In this document: in pieces, positions 12,186-24,049 of the stretch
Position numbering within the stretch: position 1 is the first letter of the stretch
Layout of the letters: each line of letters starts with the position of its first letter
From: Nageia nagi
Lineage: Eukaryota; Pinophyta
Assembly: GCA_050084985.1 (NCBI GenBank)
Contig: JBITNC010000001.1
Span: 211,544,001-211,608,000, forward strand
Length of the DNA stretch: 64,000 bases
Direction: 5' to 3'
The notes under the pieces: model-generated
Seen by the model: only the letters and a program-made list of their open reading frames with translations
The model's database searches: none
Told to the model about the DNA's origin: nothing
Position numbers and translations under genes: made by a program

Positions 12186-13435
12186 CATAGATCCATAAGA
12201 TTAGGATTGTTACTTACACATTACATTGATTGTTTAAATTTATGCACAAAGGCAAGCATGTTATTATTCATGCAGAGAACAATCCTACATATGTATGTTA
12301 ACAAGCCAGGAGGTTTTGGATACCTCATGATCTGGTCAAAAGTGAGCAAGATGCACTAACACTTATCACCATTGTGACCCCATAAGAAGTAAGCATTGAA
12401 GGATTCAAAATCCTAGAGATAGACCTTTGGGAGAATTTCAAGGAGCTTGGATGACCCCTAGCAGTCCTAAAAATATAGCATTACCACTAAAAGGAGACTA
12501 AAGCCAAGTGTTACTACTCTATTCTTGAGAAAAATAGTGATTCTATTGAAAATGTGAATATATTTTATCAAGAATACGAAGAAAAAAGTGCATCTAACAA
12601 TAAAGATATAGCTCCCATTTCACAAAAAATACTAGGTTAGGTAAGTATGAATTTCAATACCATTAATTCTACTTTTACTAATGAATATATGCATAAATAT
12701 CAATATGGTGAAAAGGATTAGGTAAGAATGAGCAAGGTATCATAAAGCCTATTCTAAATTAAGGTCAACATAAGAGAACAACTGGTATTATATTTTATGA
12801 GTCTACACCTAGCTCATCTACATTAGTTCTAGTTATTCAACATATGGGTAGTAGTGATAAGAACTGCACCAGGTCTATATATGATTAATGGTTGCATTGT
12901 AGAATGATGCTTGGTCCAATAGAGGAGTTACATGCTTACTATGCAAATCCATTCTTACTTCCTACAACTCCAATTTATATGGAAATCTTAAAAAATGATG
13001 ATGCTATCCTTGAGAAGCTAAGGGCACAAAGTGAGTTCCCCAAATCTAGTGAAAATAGCCTCTCAACATGGTTCATATGACATCAAGCATATTTTGGTGA
13101 GGAGATCTGCATGAATGATGTAGACATTATAGGTTAGATCCTAACCCTTCTTTTTCATTTTTCATTCATATTTTATTCATTGTTTTACTTATTTTTCATC
13201 AAGTTAGCCATTGGTCTAAGTAGTATATATTTCATAGCTAGTATTCTTATCCCCTAATGGGGCAACGATGTAGAGTTCCTAGCACCATAACTCCATTTTT
13301 CCCATCTTTTATAGTTTAGTTTAGATGTAGTACTGGGGTAATTACCTATGCCTTCTCAACTTAGTGATGAAATATCCTATCTTAGTGAAGAAATAGTACC
13401 AGTAAACATCGATACCCAAGAGGACCCATGTTTGA
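12186..13435 (+). other. Protease-RT linker of outer Tat element
   Basis: Patches in several frames look protein-derived (for example YVCQARRFWIPHD-like after correction of frame near 12290, and the open frame 12892-13080), but no domain is recognised. This is the usual low-conservation linker between protease and reverse transcriptase in Tat elements, here shifted and stop-ridden; a frameshift separates the gag-PR frame from the RT frame. Confidence 0.5.
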
Positions 13436-13439
13436 TCAA

Positions 13440-14058
13440 AATAGGAGCTTGGTTAACCCTGGAAAAATTAGAAACATAACACCTATTGTTAAAAGAGTTT
13501 TTTGATATCTTTTCTTGGTATTATTCTGATATGCTTCATTTTGATCTTGATTTTATCACTTATAGCCTAGTTATCAATGAAAATATCAAACCAGTTTAGC
13601 AAAAGCCTAGAAAGATGCATCCTAGGGTAGCCCTTGCTATTAAAAAGGAAATTGAGAAGTGAATTTCTATTGGTTTCATTATTCCTATTTATATTCTTCA
13701 TAGATTTCTGACATTGTGCTTGTAGTTAATCCTAATGGTGAAATAATATGTTTTACAAATTTTAGGGATATTAATAAGGTATCCTTAAGATACCTTTTCT
13801 TTGCCTAACATCCATATGATTATAGATTCAATAGCATGCCATGAGATTTTTTCTTTCATGGATGGATTTTTTAGCTACAATAAAATTAGGATAAATAAGA
13901 AGGACCAACATAAGACAACTTCTTTTACTCCTTAGGGCACATTTTATTAGGTGGTAATGCCTTTTAGTCTAAAGAATACAAGTGCAACTTATCAAAGAGC
14001 CATGGTGAATATGTTACATGGTGTGATCCATAATAGCCTTAAGATATATGTTGATGAT
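13440..14058 (+). pseudogene. pol: Reverse transcriptase, N-terminal and palm part (outer Tat)
   Basis: Recognisable blocks in order are HPRVALAIKKEIEK, SLPNIHMIIDSIA, IFSFMDGFFSYNKI (catalytic Asp motif A, SFMDGFxGYNQI), DQHKTTSFTP, VMPFSLKNTSATYQRAM and the catalytic IYVDD at 14044-14058. This enzyme copies element RNA to cDNA. Stops and shifts are frequent before 13780. Directly after YVDD the gene is split by a solo LTR at 14059; the homologous frame resumes at 15161 in the same phase, because LTR plus duplication is 1107 bp, a multiple of three. Confidence 0.85.
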
Positions 14059-15160
14059 TGTAATGTCCCCAAATTTGTAAAACATCCACTTTCTCTCCTC
14101 TTGGAGTGTGACGTTCATGGCAAAGGAGGAGAAACCAAAAATAAATTAATTTAGGAGTATTTTATTAATATTTTGCATTTATTTCTGTAACCAAGGCTAA
14201 AGAGACCCTTGAGGCACTCACCCTTCGATTTTATTTAATTAATCTGGCTCAATTATTTGTAATTAATGCAATATTAATCTCTCATAATGGGACATTGCAT
14301 TTATGAGCCATTGATCTTGTAATTTGGCATCTCTAGGAAACCATTGTGGGACATTGGGCTTCCTGGATCCCTAGATGATTTAATTTGTCATCCCAAGACA
14401 CCAAAAGAGGGATGTTGCACTTTGGGTGATTCCAAGGTATGAGAGATCTTGTTATAAAAGGAGATGGGATGCATCATTTGGGGAATGCTTGAAGATCATC
14501 AAAGTTTATCTCTTTTCGAGGGTTAGCAGCTAATGGAGTTGCAGCTTTCCAGCTAGCTTAGTGGGAGAGCTCAAGACAGTGTGGAGGAGTTCTTACCTAA
14601 GCTAGGATAGGAGCTTGAGCTAGTGAGGTGGAGTTGCTAGAGTAGCTTGAGCCAGTGAGGTGGAGTTATTAGAATAGTTCGAGCCAGTGTGGTGGAACTA
14701 TTCCATCTCTAATCTAGATCCAACTAGTGGGTAGATCTAGATCCAGCCAGTGCGGCCATATTCTAGATCCAGATCTAACCTACCAAATCAGTGTGAGGAG
14801 GCACATCTTAGATATAGACCTACCGAATCAGTGTGAGGAGGCTCATCCAACATTGGGGAGAAGAGGTTGAAGAACTTGCAAGGCCAAATCATCCAAATCT
14901 ACCTTATGAGGGTAAACATCCCCTTCTTGAGCATTTAGGTATTTTTCCTTGAGTATTATACTTATCCATTTGGGATGTCCCAGCTCTTGAAGAATAAAAT
15001 TCATTTCTAGCTCTATTTCTTGTTCAATTTGCAAATCTGATTTGAATTAAGCTAGTTAAAAAATATAAAAATATATATAAATTCCTAAGTGGTGATATTT
15101 CAACTTTGGAATATTACACTTTAACAAAAATCGCATTTTATGAGTTTTGGGGATATTACA
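14059..15160 (+). mobile_element. Solo LTR inside the RT gene
   Basis: A 1102-bp block begins TGTAATGTCCCC and ends GGGGATATTACA, near-perfect inverted termini of the TG...CA type. It is flanked by a perfect 5-bp duplication, atgat (14054-14058 and 15161-15165). A TATA-like box (TTATAAAAGG near 14452) fits plus orientation. It has no coding content and no second LTR, so it is a solo LTR left by LTR-LTR recombination. Internally three 32-bp units start at 14617, 14649 and 14681 (GAGCCAGTGAGGTGGAG-like), followed by two units containing AATCAGTGTGAGGAGGC. Confidence 0.9.
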
Positions 15161-15480
15161 ATGATATCCTCACCATAGCCATAACCAATGATGATAATAT
15201 TTCAAATTTGAGAAATTTTCCAAAGGATGAGAGAGTACAAGTTGAAATTGAAACCTCAAAGGTGTGCATTTGCAATCTCATCAAGTAAATTGCTTGGGTT
15301 CATTATTTTAAGAAGAGGCATAGAGGTGGATCCCAAAAAAGTTTCAACCATTTTTTATTTTCCTCCTCCTAATAACTTAAAAGAGTTCAAAAGTCTTTAA
15401 GGAAAAATGCAAGCAGTTAGAAGGTTCATTGATCAGCTAGCATCTATGACTTCCCCATTTTCTTATTTGCTAAAGAAAGG
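15161..15480 (+). pseudogene. pol: Reverse transcriptase, thumb part (outer Tat), after the solo LTR
   Basis: The frame continues from YVDD with DILTIAITNDDNISNLRNF, matching the region that normally reads YVDDxLxxSxxxDxHxxxLxxxF. Near 15300 the frame gives LRRGIEVDPKK, the conserved block GFxVSxRGIExDPxK, then PPPNNLKEFKSL and MQAVRRFI. Several stops are present. Confidence 0.8.
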
Positions 15481-16100
15481 TGAGAAATCCATTTAGGATG
15501 AAAAGTGTCAAAAGGCTTTGCACAACATCAAAAGGTATCTTACTAATGCTCTAGTTCTAGCCCCTTATAATTTGAAATAGAATTTGTTACATTATATTTT
15601 AGCAACATTAAGTGCATTAGGGAAATGTTAGCTCAAAAGGATAACAATAATAAGGAAAGGGCAATCTATTATATTAGTAAGAGTTTAATTAATTATGAGA
15701 CAAGGTATACTATAATTGAAAATATGTATTTTTCTATATTCTTCTCAACCAAAAAGTTAAGATATTACATGCTTGAAAATAAAACTTATTTCTTAGCTTA
15801 GGTTGATCATCTGTGATATCTCATGTCCCAAGTCCTACCTATCCGGAAGGGTTGCAAAATGGGTAATGTTGCTTCAAGAATTTGATTTAGTCTTTATCAC
15901 TTAGTAGTTGATAAAGATACATGTTGTAGTATATTTTATCATCAATCACCAATGAAAAGAAGTATGCAGCACACAAGAATAGTTTCTAGATGAAATGAAT
16001 GGCCAGAATAACCATGAATCAAGTGTTGTCACTACATCCCTACATTGTCGCTTTGTTCCTTAGCCATATTCCTCTAAGTTTTTATTTGTTTTATAGAAAA
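15481..16100 (+). pseudogene. RNase H domain and linker (outer Tat)
   Basis: Directly after the thumb come KGEKSI, a stop, DEKCQKALHNIKRYLTNA and LVLAPYN, corresponding to FxWxxxCQxAFxxIKxYLxxPxVLxPP of the gypsy RT-RNase H junction. The RNase H core that follows is badly broken; RVAKWVMLLQEFDL near 15850 corresponds to the conserved RxAKWxxLLxEFDI. This domain degrades the RNA strand of the RNA-DNA hybrid. Catalytic carboxylates cannot be confirmed. Confidence 0.7.
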
Positions 16101-16109
16101 TGATGAATA

Positions 16110-16500
16110 AACCCTATTTTTTGATGGTTCTAAGTGCATTTAAGGAGCAGGGGTAGGAATTATTCTCATCAATCCTCATAGTGATGTTATACCTATGTCT
16201 CATCATTTAAGTTTTGATTGCACTAACAACATGGAAAAATATGAGGCTCTAATTGTATGTTTGAAGGCTACAATACTTATGAAAGTGAAAAGGATCAAAA
16301 TATTTTGTGATTCTAAACTAATTATGAAGCAAGTGTCCAACATCTACAACACCAAAGATCCCAAGTTGCAAACATATAAAGAAATTATGGAAAATCTCCT
16401 TATCTACTTCAATGAGTATGAAATTAATAACATTCCAAGAGACAACAATAGGTATGTTCATGCAATGGCTAGTGTCACTTCCTTTGCTCCTATTTCAATA
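16110..16500 (+). pseudogene. Second, archaeal-type RNase H (aRNH), outer Tat
   Basis: An open stretch of 141 residues (16195-16620) is preceded by FDGSK (catalytic first Asp) and GVGIILINPHSDV. It continues LSFDCTNNMEKYEALIVCL (catalytic Glu region; usual form CTNNxAEYEAL), IKIFCDSKLIMKQV (DS motif) and INNIPRDNN with AMASVTSFAPI. The extra RNase H after the normal one is diagnostic for the Tat group, where it is thought to have been acquired from a cellular source. Here a stop follows FDGSK and AEYEAL has become MEKYEAL. Confidence 0.85.
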
Positions 16501-16620
16501 GAATATGAAGAGACTATTCTCATAATCAAAAATATAGGTAAGCCTTATCATGAATTTATTGTTGAATATTTCATTGAGGATCATTATTTTTTTGCTACTT
16601 GTATCAATGTGTGTGAATGA

Positions 16621-17782
16621 TATCAAGATATTTTTAATTATCTTAAATATGGTGTTGTTCCTATTACCTTTTATCATAATGCTAGAATTAGACTTAAAAA
16701 GCTAACAAGCATGTATGTCATCATTGGTGATTTATTTTATAGAAGGTCTTTTGATGGTGCTCTTCTTATATGCTTAATGAGGCATGAAGTGTGCATGGCC
16801 CTTCACCAAGCTCATGATGGTGAATGTGGTGGAAAATTTACTGCTAAATTTGTTTATCAAACATTGCTTAGACTAGGTTATTATTGGCCTACTATGCTTG
16901 AAGATTGTGAATTGCATATCAAGAAATGTGAATAATATCAAAACAATGCTAGTCTTCAACCGTCTCCTTCTCATGCTTTGCATTTATTGTATCTCCTTGG
17001 TATTTTTCTATTTGGGCACTTGATTTTATTGGTAAAATTAACCTTATTTCAAGACATGGCCATACGTTTATCATTATAGCTACAAAATATTTCACAAAAT
17101 GGATAGAGGTTATACCCATGAAGTCTGCAAAAGGAGGTAAGGTCGTTGAATTTATTGTTGAGTTTATCATTTCTAAATATGATGTGCCTTCTAAATTATT
17201 CATGGATAATGGTCCTAGCTTTAAAGGTAATGAAGTTAAGGAATTTTTTGCTAAATATCATATTGAATGAAATTTCTCTACCCCATATTACCACCAAGGT
17301 AATGGTCAAGTCAAAGCCTCTAATAAGGTCATTAAGAGTATCTTATCCAAAACTATTGCAAAACATGTTAAAAATTGGCATGAACAACTTCCTTATGCTT
17401 TGGGTTCCTATAGAAAAAGTATAATGACTTTCATTGGGGAAACTCATTTCTCCTTGATGTATTGTGATGAATTCATAGTTCCCCTTGAGCTAGAAATCAC
17501 ATCTCTTTGTGTGTTACTAGATGGTCTTATTCCTAATGAGGATAAAAAAAAACCTAGATTAGCCCAACTAGAGGTCCTAGATGAAAAATGGGTTAATGCT
17601 CTAAAACACCTTCATATCTACAATTCTATAATCTAAAATCCTATGAAGTTCAAAGTTGGTAATCTATTCTTTAAAGAAAACCTTTCGAACACTAAAGCTC
17701 TAAAAAATGAAAAGAAAGGTAAGTTCGAACCTAATTTGATAGGTCCTTACATTATCATTGCAAAATATAAAAAGGTGTATAT
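16621..17782 (+). pseudogene. Integrase of outer Tat element
   Basis: The N-terminal zinc-binding region is seen as LHQAHDGECGGKFTAKFVYQ, LGYYWPTM and HIKKCE (HHCC; the last Cys is lost at a stop). A frameshift follows. The core then reads WALDFIGKIN (first catalytic Asp), FTKWIEVIPM, LFMDNGPSF (second Asp) and NGQVKASNKVI, where the third catalytic residue, normally Glu in GQVEAxN, is Lys. LPYALGSYRKS and LDEKWVNALKHL follow. The C-terminal end is split by the nested element; at 26170-26240 the frame resumes as IIEGKVECNLINVVHLEKFYV, the end of the domain. Loss of the DDE glutamate and the breaks make it inactive. Confidence 0.87.
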
Positions 17783-18570
17783 TATTTACAAATAAAAGTG
17801 TAATCGAGAATGTAAATAAATGAATATATATAGTATCAAAAGATACATATATCTATTTGTAAATTCTAAGCTAATAGATAGCAATTTTTAAGAAGACAAG
17901 CTGATATAGAAGATAATGAATAACTGGAATCAAAAATGATATTACCACACAAGACTAAATTTATGTACTTACCTCACAAAATGTACCTGATATTGATGAA
18001 CAAAATATAGTGATGAAGCCTCAATAATTAACGGAGTCTACACCCAAAGTTTTAGAGTAAGGTAATCCAAAATGAGGATCATGTATGATCTATTTCATGC
18101 TTGGAAGGAGCATTGATGATCTACTTTCATCTATAAAGGAGCACCAATGGTATTCATTAGATTGTAGTTCATTTTGAACCAACTCTATGCCTCCACATGG
18201 ACTCTCAATGGTCTCAATTTAATACTCAAATAAGCTTAGAATTGTCAGGACACTCGCATAAGGAAGTACACAAACCCAACCTTGAATGGCGATGTCAAAA
18301 GACACCTAAAAGATTACCATCATCAAGACCAGATAAGGGATTATGTATCTTCTTAATGTGGACTTACTATTAGATCCCTATCTATATAGATAATAATATG
18401 ACCTACTCCTTAGGTCAGTGTGTACCTACATAAATAAGAATATAGTAAGTCAATGATATATATTGATCATATCCAAAATAAAATTAATATTCTTGAACTA
18501 GATATATAAGTGCGAGCAAATATTTTCTAATGTATTAAATTAATGCATGAATTAATTTTAGGTGATAATA
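17783..18570 (-). repeat. 3' LTR of nested Tat element
   Basis: In minus orientation it begins TATTATCACC (the other copy has TGTTATCACC) and ends TTATTTGTAAATA. It matches 25387-26164 throughout, including GATACATATATCTATTTGTAAA-like and TAGATAATAATATGACCTAC-like runs. Open frames inside are not genes. Confidence 0.88.
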
Positions 18571-18585
18571 GATTCCCCAATTTAG
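18571..18585 (-). other. Polypurine tract of nested element
   Basis: On the minus strand CTAAATTGGGGAATC abuts the LTR start, as the plus-strand primer does in gypsy elements. Confidence 0.6.
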
Positions 18586-18987
18586 ATGAGAAATTGAAAA
18601 TCACTAGGTGCATTGAGATTTTTCATTCAAAGTATATTTGAGATGATATAGCAATCAAATATTGATAGGTATGGACAAGCATAATACCAACACTAATCAA
18701 TCTATTTTGATACTGAACTATAAAAAATATATAAGAAAGATAAGTAATCATATTGATAAAAGGTATGAGTTTAAGAAAACCCCCTCATATGACATCCACC
18801 ATGTTGCCCCCAATTGATGTTGATATGCTCCATGAGCTCTAATGATGTCCTGCAAAAGAAAGAGTTTTAGGGTCCATAACCATCTACCAAGAGGTCATTG
18901 ATGATAATTACCCATATTTTTAATATATTTTGATATGTGGAGTACAACCATCTCATGTTAATGATGATTTTGTCCATTGATCTTATG

Positions 18988-19240
18988 GAAGCTAAACTTC
19001 CTACTAAGAGATATAATGATAAAACTAAGAGCTAAGACTTCACCAAGAAGCATACTGTAATGAGTATGAGAGCTAAAACTCTATAGCAAGAGTATATTAC
19101 AATGAGGAGTGGAGCTAGAACTTAACTATGAGGCATGAAACTAGAATGATGACATGAGAATTGAGACTCTACCAAGAGGCATGTAAATCTTATGATATAG
19201 GAGCTGAAACTCTGCACCAAGGGGTATTTGATGGTTTTTG
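18988..19240 (-). repeat. Tandem repeats in 3' untranslated region of nested Tat element
   Basis: About six imperfect units of 41-45 bp start near 18988, 19029, 19070, 19112, 19156 and 19201 (plus-strand motif GAGCTAAAACTCTACCAAGAGGCAT). Tandem repeats in the long 3' UTR are an established feature of Tat/Ogre elements and a known source of satellites. Confidence 0.7.
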
Positions 19241-19419
19241 CTTTTGCTATTTCTAACTATGTAATAAGACTATGAATGATGCTTTTTGGGTAAAATGGAG
19301 TGTTGATTCTCCTTTTATGATATCAAAATGACCTTATATTTTGAATTTTTGTGTCATCTATTCCATGCATATTTTTTTAGTAATACTTTCACAAAAATAG
19401 ATGCATGGGGCAACCCACG

Positions 19420-20720
19420 AGTCACCTAAATCTGATACTTCTTTAGGTGCCTCACATTGATACAATTTTTGAGAACCTCTCCATCCAATGTAGACAATCT
19501 ATATGCACCTTTGCTAAATACCTCTATTATGATGTATGATCCAACCCAATTTGGTTCAAAATTTCCTTTGAGTTCATCATTTGCTATAGTGTTAGAAATG
19601 TTTTCTTAGAGAACCATATCCCCAACCTTAAATGCTTTGGGCACCATTTTCTTTCCATAAGCCCTCTTTATTCTTTGCTAATATATTCTAAGATGTTCTA
19701 GTGTATTAATTCTTTTCTCATCTAATGCCTCTAACTGATTTAACCTTGCTTCCCATTGTTGTGGTCCCTTCATGATACGTTTGAGTGCAATTCTCAAACA
19801 AGGGATCTCAATTTCAAGGGGAATGACTGCTTCATCACCAAACATAAGAGAGTATGAAGTATCACTTGTTTCTATTCTTTCACTTATTCTATATGCCCAT
19901 AAAGCATATGGTAATTGATCATGCCAATCCCTACCATTCCTTTTGATAGTTTTTGCCAATATCTTCTTGATTATTTTGTTTGTTGCTTCAACTTGTCCAT
20001 TTCCTTGAGGATAATAAATTAAAGAAAATATTTGTTCAACTTTCATATTTTTCCAAAATTCTTTGATATATTTTCTTGTAAAGTTTGCACCATTATCCAT
20101 GATCAACCTTTGAGGTATGCCAAATGTGCAAATGATATGTTCTTTTATGAAATTGATAACATGTTTTAGTATAGCCATTTTCAAAGGAATTACCTCAACC
20201 CATTTAGTGTAGTATTTGATGGCAACCAAGATAAACTTGTGCCCCTCACTAGATAGAGGATTGATAACACCCATGAAATCCAAAGCCCACGTTGAAAAAT
20301 GCCATGGTTATGTAACATAGTTAAACTCTTGAGTAGGTGTTAATTCTAAGTGTGCATGCTTTTGACATTGTTCACACTTCTTAACATGATCATACCAATC
20401 ATGCTCCATGTGGGCCACAAATAACCCATCCTAATTAGTTTTCCATAGACTGATCTCCCATTAAAATGACCTCCACATGCCCCTCCAAAAGTATGCTCTA
20501 ATGTTGTTTCAATCTCCTCATCATGAAGACATCTCAAAATAATACCATTAAATGATCTTTTATAAAGTATATCACTAATAATGACATATTTCGTAGTAAG
20601 CCTTTTTATTCTAATCTGTTCTTTCTTACCAAGTGTGACATCAATAAAGTTATCCCTCAAAAATTTGAATATGTTTTGGTACCAAGGACTTACCCCAACC
20701 AACCTTTTGAGCTACACATA
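19420..20720 (-). pseudogene. Integrase of nested Tat element
   Basis: From high to low coordinates: a damaged zinc-binding part (LEHTFGGACGGHFNGRSVYG, MGYLWPT, then a shifted HHCC end), then a 201-residue open core (20283-19678) with MDFMGVINPLSSEG (first Asp), YYTKWVEVIPL, LIMDNGANF (second Asp) and NGQVEATNKII (catalytic Glu kept), LPYALWAYR and YSLMFGDEAVIPLEIEIP. The C-terminal part continues below 19678 as FKVGDMVL, NWVGSYIIIEVFSKGAYRL and INVRHLKKYQI. The DDE triad is intact in this copy, unlike in the outer element, but the frame upstream is broken. Confidence 0.87.
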
Positions 20721-20829
20721 CTATTTTCAAGTCCCCCTCAATAATTGATGGAGTTCCCAAGTTATTGATAGTGAAAGTAGTCTCCATACTTTCTATCTCA
20801 ATTGGAATAAATGAAGCTGCACTTGCCAT

Positions 20830-21185
20830 TGCATCAGTCAACTATTATTGTTCCTTGAAAATTTTTCTAATTGATACTCTTCAAATTAAGTAAGGAGTTT
20901 TGTAATAAGAACTTTATATGGAATAATATTCTCATCCTTGGTGTTGTAGATCTCATTGACTTGATTCACTATTAGCTATGAATCCCCATAAATATGTAAA
21001 TGTGTAATACCAATCTCTATAGTTGCTTTTAATCCTAATATGAGAGCCTCATATTCTACCATATTATTAGTACATTCAAATGATAGATTGTATGACATAG
21101 GAATAACATCATTCTGAGGTGATATCAATGTTATTCCTACTTCTAAACCTTGCATGCATTATGATCCATCAAAATACATTTTCGA
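20830..21185 (-). pseudogene. Archaeal-type RNase H (aRNH) of nested Tat element
   Basis: The minus frame gives YFDGS, a stop, LEVGITLISPQNDVIPMSYN, LSFECTNNMVEYEALILGL with the catalytic Glu region in near-canonical form, LHIYGDS, a stop, LIVNQVNEIYNTKD and a later AMASAASFIPI. This assigns the nested element to the same Tat group as its host element. Two stops interrupt it. Confidence 0.82.
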
Positions 21186-21399
21186 AAATTTTGACACATC
21201 TAAAAATGGAACATTGATGTTCTTATTTTCTTCAAAAGAGTGTTGTAGATGATCCTCTTTTGCACATTTTGTAGTTTCTACCAATGCAAATTCATCCTAA
21301 AATTCTTATTTGAGTTCTGTACTATCTTTCATGGGAAACTTTGTAACAAAATTTGTGACTTCTTACCCTTTAACTATTTTTTGTTTCACAAACTTGAGG

Positions 21400-21890
21400 T
21401 CAAACTCCTGAAATAGAATGATCCATTTTGCTGACCTTCCATTGAGACATGGTTTTGATATAAGATATCTTAGTGGGTCTTCCTAAGTATGTACATGTGT
21501 TGTGCTATTGATCATATAATGCCTCAACCTTTCAATAGAAAACACTATGCATTGACATAACTTCTTAATAGGTGTGTACCTAGTTTCATATTCTTTCAAT
21601 GTTATACTAATAAAGTAGACTGCTCTCTCTTTACCATATTCTTCTTTCTTTGCCAACATTACCCCAAATGCATGTTCTGTAGCTGAGACATAGAGCCAAA
21701 GAGGTTCTCCATGCCTATATGGAGCCAATACCAATGGAAGTAGCAAATACTCTTTTATTCTATCAAATGCTTCTTGACACTTAACATCCCATTTAAACTT
21801 AACTTATTTCTTAAGTAAATGAGACATAGGAGCTGTCTTATCTATTAATTGATAAATGAGTCTTCTAAAAGCTTGAATCTTACCTTGGAA
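21400..21890 (-). pseudogene. RNase H (RT-linked) of nested Tat element
   Basis: An 87-residue open stretch (21746-21483) reads LLPLVLAPYRHGEPLWLYVS, then AFGVMLAKKEE, ERAVYFISITLKEYETRYTP and CQCIVFSIERLRHYM. This matches the RT RNase H domain, usually PLxLYxxxxxxAxGxxLxQ, xxxYYxSxxLxxxExxYxxxEKxxLAxxxxxxxLRHY. Sequence up to 21890 gives the thumb-RH connection (CQEAFDRIKEYLL-like). Confidence 0.85.
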
Positions 21891-22700
21891 GCTTCTCATT
21901 TACTTAAGATTCATAGGAGGAGACATTTCTATGATGGCTTTAATTTTCTTTGGATCCATTTCAACTCCTCTCCTAGATATAATGTGTCTTAAGAGTTTTC
22001 TTGATGATACCCCAAATACACATTTTTGAGGCTTGATTCTTAACTTATACTTCTTCATCCTTTCAAATGCTACTTTTACATCCTTCACATGATCTTCTTT
22101 ATTCTTTGATTTTATAAAGATATCATCTACATAGACCTCTACTATTTTATGAATGAAGTCATGAAACATGGCTATCATTGCTCTTTGATACGTGGCCCCT
22201 ACATTCTTAAGACCAAATAGCATGACCTTATAGTAGAAGTTGCCCCAAGGAGTTTTAAAGGCTATTTTATGCTAATCACTTTCCTTGATTTTGATTTGAT
22301 TATATCCTAAAAATCCATCCATAAATGATAACATATCGTAACTTGCCAAACTATCAATGATCATATCTATGTTGGGTAGTGGGAAGTCATATTTCAAACA
22401 TGCTTTATTGAGATCTTTGAAATTAGTACATACTCTATTTTCACTTATAGATTTCTTTACCAAAACTACATTGGCCACCCATTCTGAATAATCACTGGGT
22501 CTAAAAAAAACTAGCTTCCAATAGTTTCTCTATTTTCTTCTTGACTAGTAAAGAAATTTGAAAAGGTATCTTCCTTCATTTTTGCTTTATAGGAAATGCT
22601 CCTTTCTCAACAACCAAGTTATGTACTACATAATTTTCATCTAATCTAGGCATATCTTTATATGACCATGCAAATAATTTAAAATAATCATGAAAATATT
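21890..22700 (-). pseudogene. pol: Reverse transcriptase of nested Tat element
   Basis: Open stretches 22478-22272 and 22223-21900 give VCTNFKDLNKACLKYDFPLP, SFMDGFLGYNQIKI (motif A Asp), MLFGLKNVGATYQRAM, VYVDDIFIKSK (intact catalytic YVDD), KYKLRIKPQKCVFGV and ISRRGVEMDPKKIKAI. Above 22480 the sequence continues toward the protease as MPRLDENYVVHNLVVEKGAF-like text with stops. A break between 22223 and 22272 removes the conserved PWGTFxYxVM link frame. Confidence 0.88.
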
Positions 22701-23480
22701 GAATCAACTCATTTTGCAAAGGTTCCTTAAGGAGCTTACCCATTTTTAAGAATCACGGTATCTCTTGAGAACTAATGTTAACATCCTCTATCTCTTCATT
22801 CAACCAAGTCATCTCTAATTCTTATGGTGTGGGAAATGGAAACTCTCCCAACCCTTCAATTTTATCGTCCATAGATTCACCAAAGCAAGCATGTACATCT
22901 AGATAATGTTTGTAAGTTCTCTTTTCATGCCTAGCTGGATATTCAGTTCTAGCACCCATAGATTCTTAAAAAGCATCATCATTCTCAAATAATTATATAA
23001 CATGTATTACATCTTCATCATCTATTTCACATTTAATAACAAATAAATTTTGATCATCCCTTACCCGTTCATCTTCTTATGTTAATAACTGATGACTAAC
23101 CTGACCATCATGACCATCTCCATGATACGGAATGATGCAAAATTTGTTTTCCTCCATGATTTCCTCTAAAGAGGACCATCGATGATCTTTATGGAGCTAA
23201 GAGGAGCATTCATAATCCTTTTCTTGAGTCTCCTATCATCCATCCAAGTCTCTCTTCGAACTTATGCTATTGATGTTCGTGATGATGTAGGAACCAAACC
23301 CAATATCCTTGACATTAATTCTCTGTAATGAATTTTTATAGATCTACTCATTCTTAACTAGGATAACCTATTATTCTACATCATATGGAATAAATCTTTC
23401 AGGGAGAACATAATCATACTACTTGGCTATCTGCTCATATTCTTCTACCTTATAAAAAATTTCTTCAAAACAAAACTTGA
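22700..23480 (-). other. Protease-RT linker of nested Tat element
   Basis: Scattered minus-strand protein-like patches (acidic stretches encoded near 22790-23150) but no recognised domain; consistent with the variable linker in the element. Confidence 0.45.
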
Positions 23481-23905
23481 AGCATCTATGCAAAGTGGAT
23501 GCTACTCCTTCCATGTCATCTATCCAAGGTCTCCAAGAATGAAATTAAAATAAGGTTTTCCATATGTAATGTAGAGGAGGATCTAAAGAACCTTATTTTC
23601 CACTTTGATTGGAAGTGTGATGATTCTTGCATATTTTTTTGGAACACCATCAAACCCCTTAACTCTCATGGTAGTCTCTTCTCTTGGAGGTAATAAATCT
23701 GGATCAAATTGTGAAAGTAAGTGAGTGGTGGTAATATTCAAAGCTACCCCACAATCTATCAATGATCTCTTAATTGTATTTCCAAAGGCACTTACTTCAA
23801 TAAATAATGGTGCATGTAATCGAGTCACATCCTTACAAGGCCTTTCACTAGGATGAAAAGTGATAACATCTCCTTTACTCCATATTTTTGGCTTTTTCAC
23901 AAAAG
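23480..23905 (-). pseudogene. Aspartic protease of nested Tat element
   Basis: The open frame 23900-23583 includes WSKGDVITFHPSERPCKDVT, HAPLFIEVSAFGNTIKRSLI, DCGVALNITTTHLL and MRVKGFDGVPKKYARIITLP, followed after a stop by PYFNFILGDLG-like text. The pattern is that of a Tat protease, with the active-site loop DxGxALN as D-C-G. The catalytic Asp and Gly are kept. Confidence 0.83.
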
Positions 23906-24049
23906 TAGTGATTGATATGTTCCTATCTATTTGACTATTCTTGAAAATCTAATTCATCATTTCTTTATGGGGTTCTAAAATTTTAGGTAAATCAAACAAA
24001 CTAACCTTAGCTTGTGTATTCTTGAGTTGCTCAATGAGGTCAAAACTTC

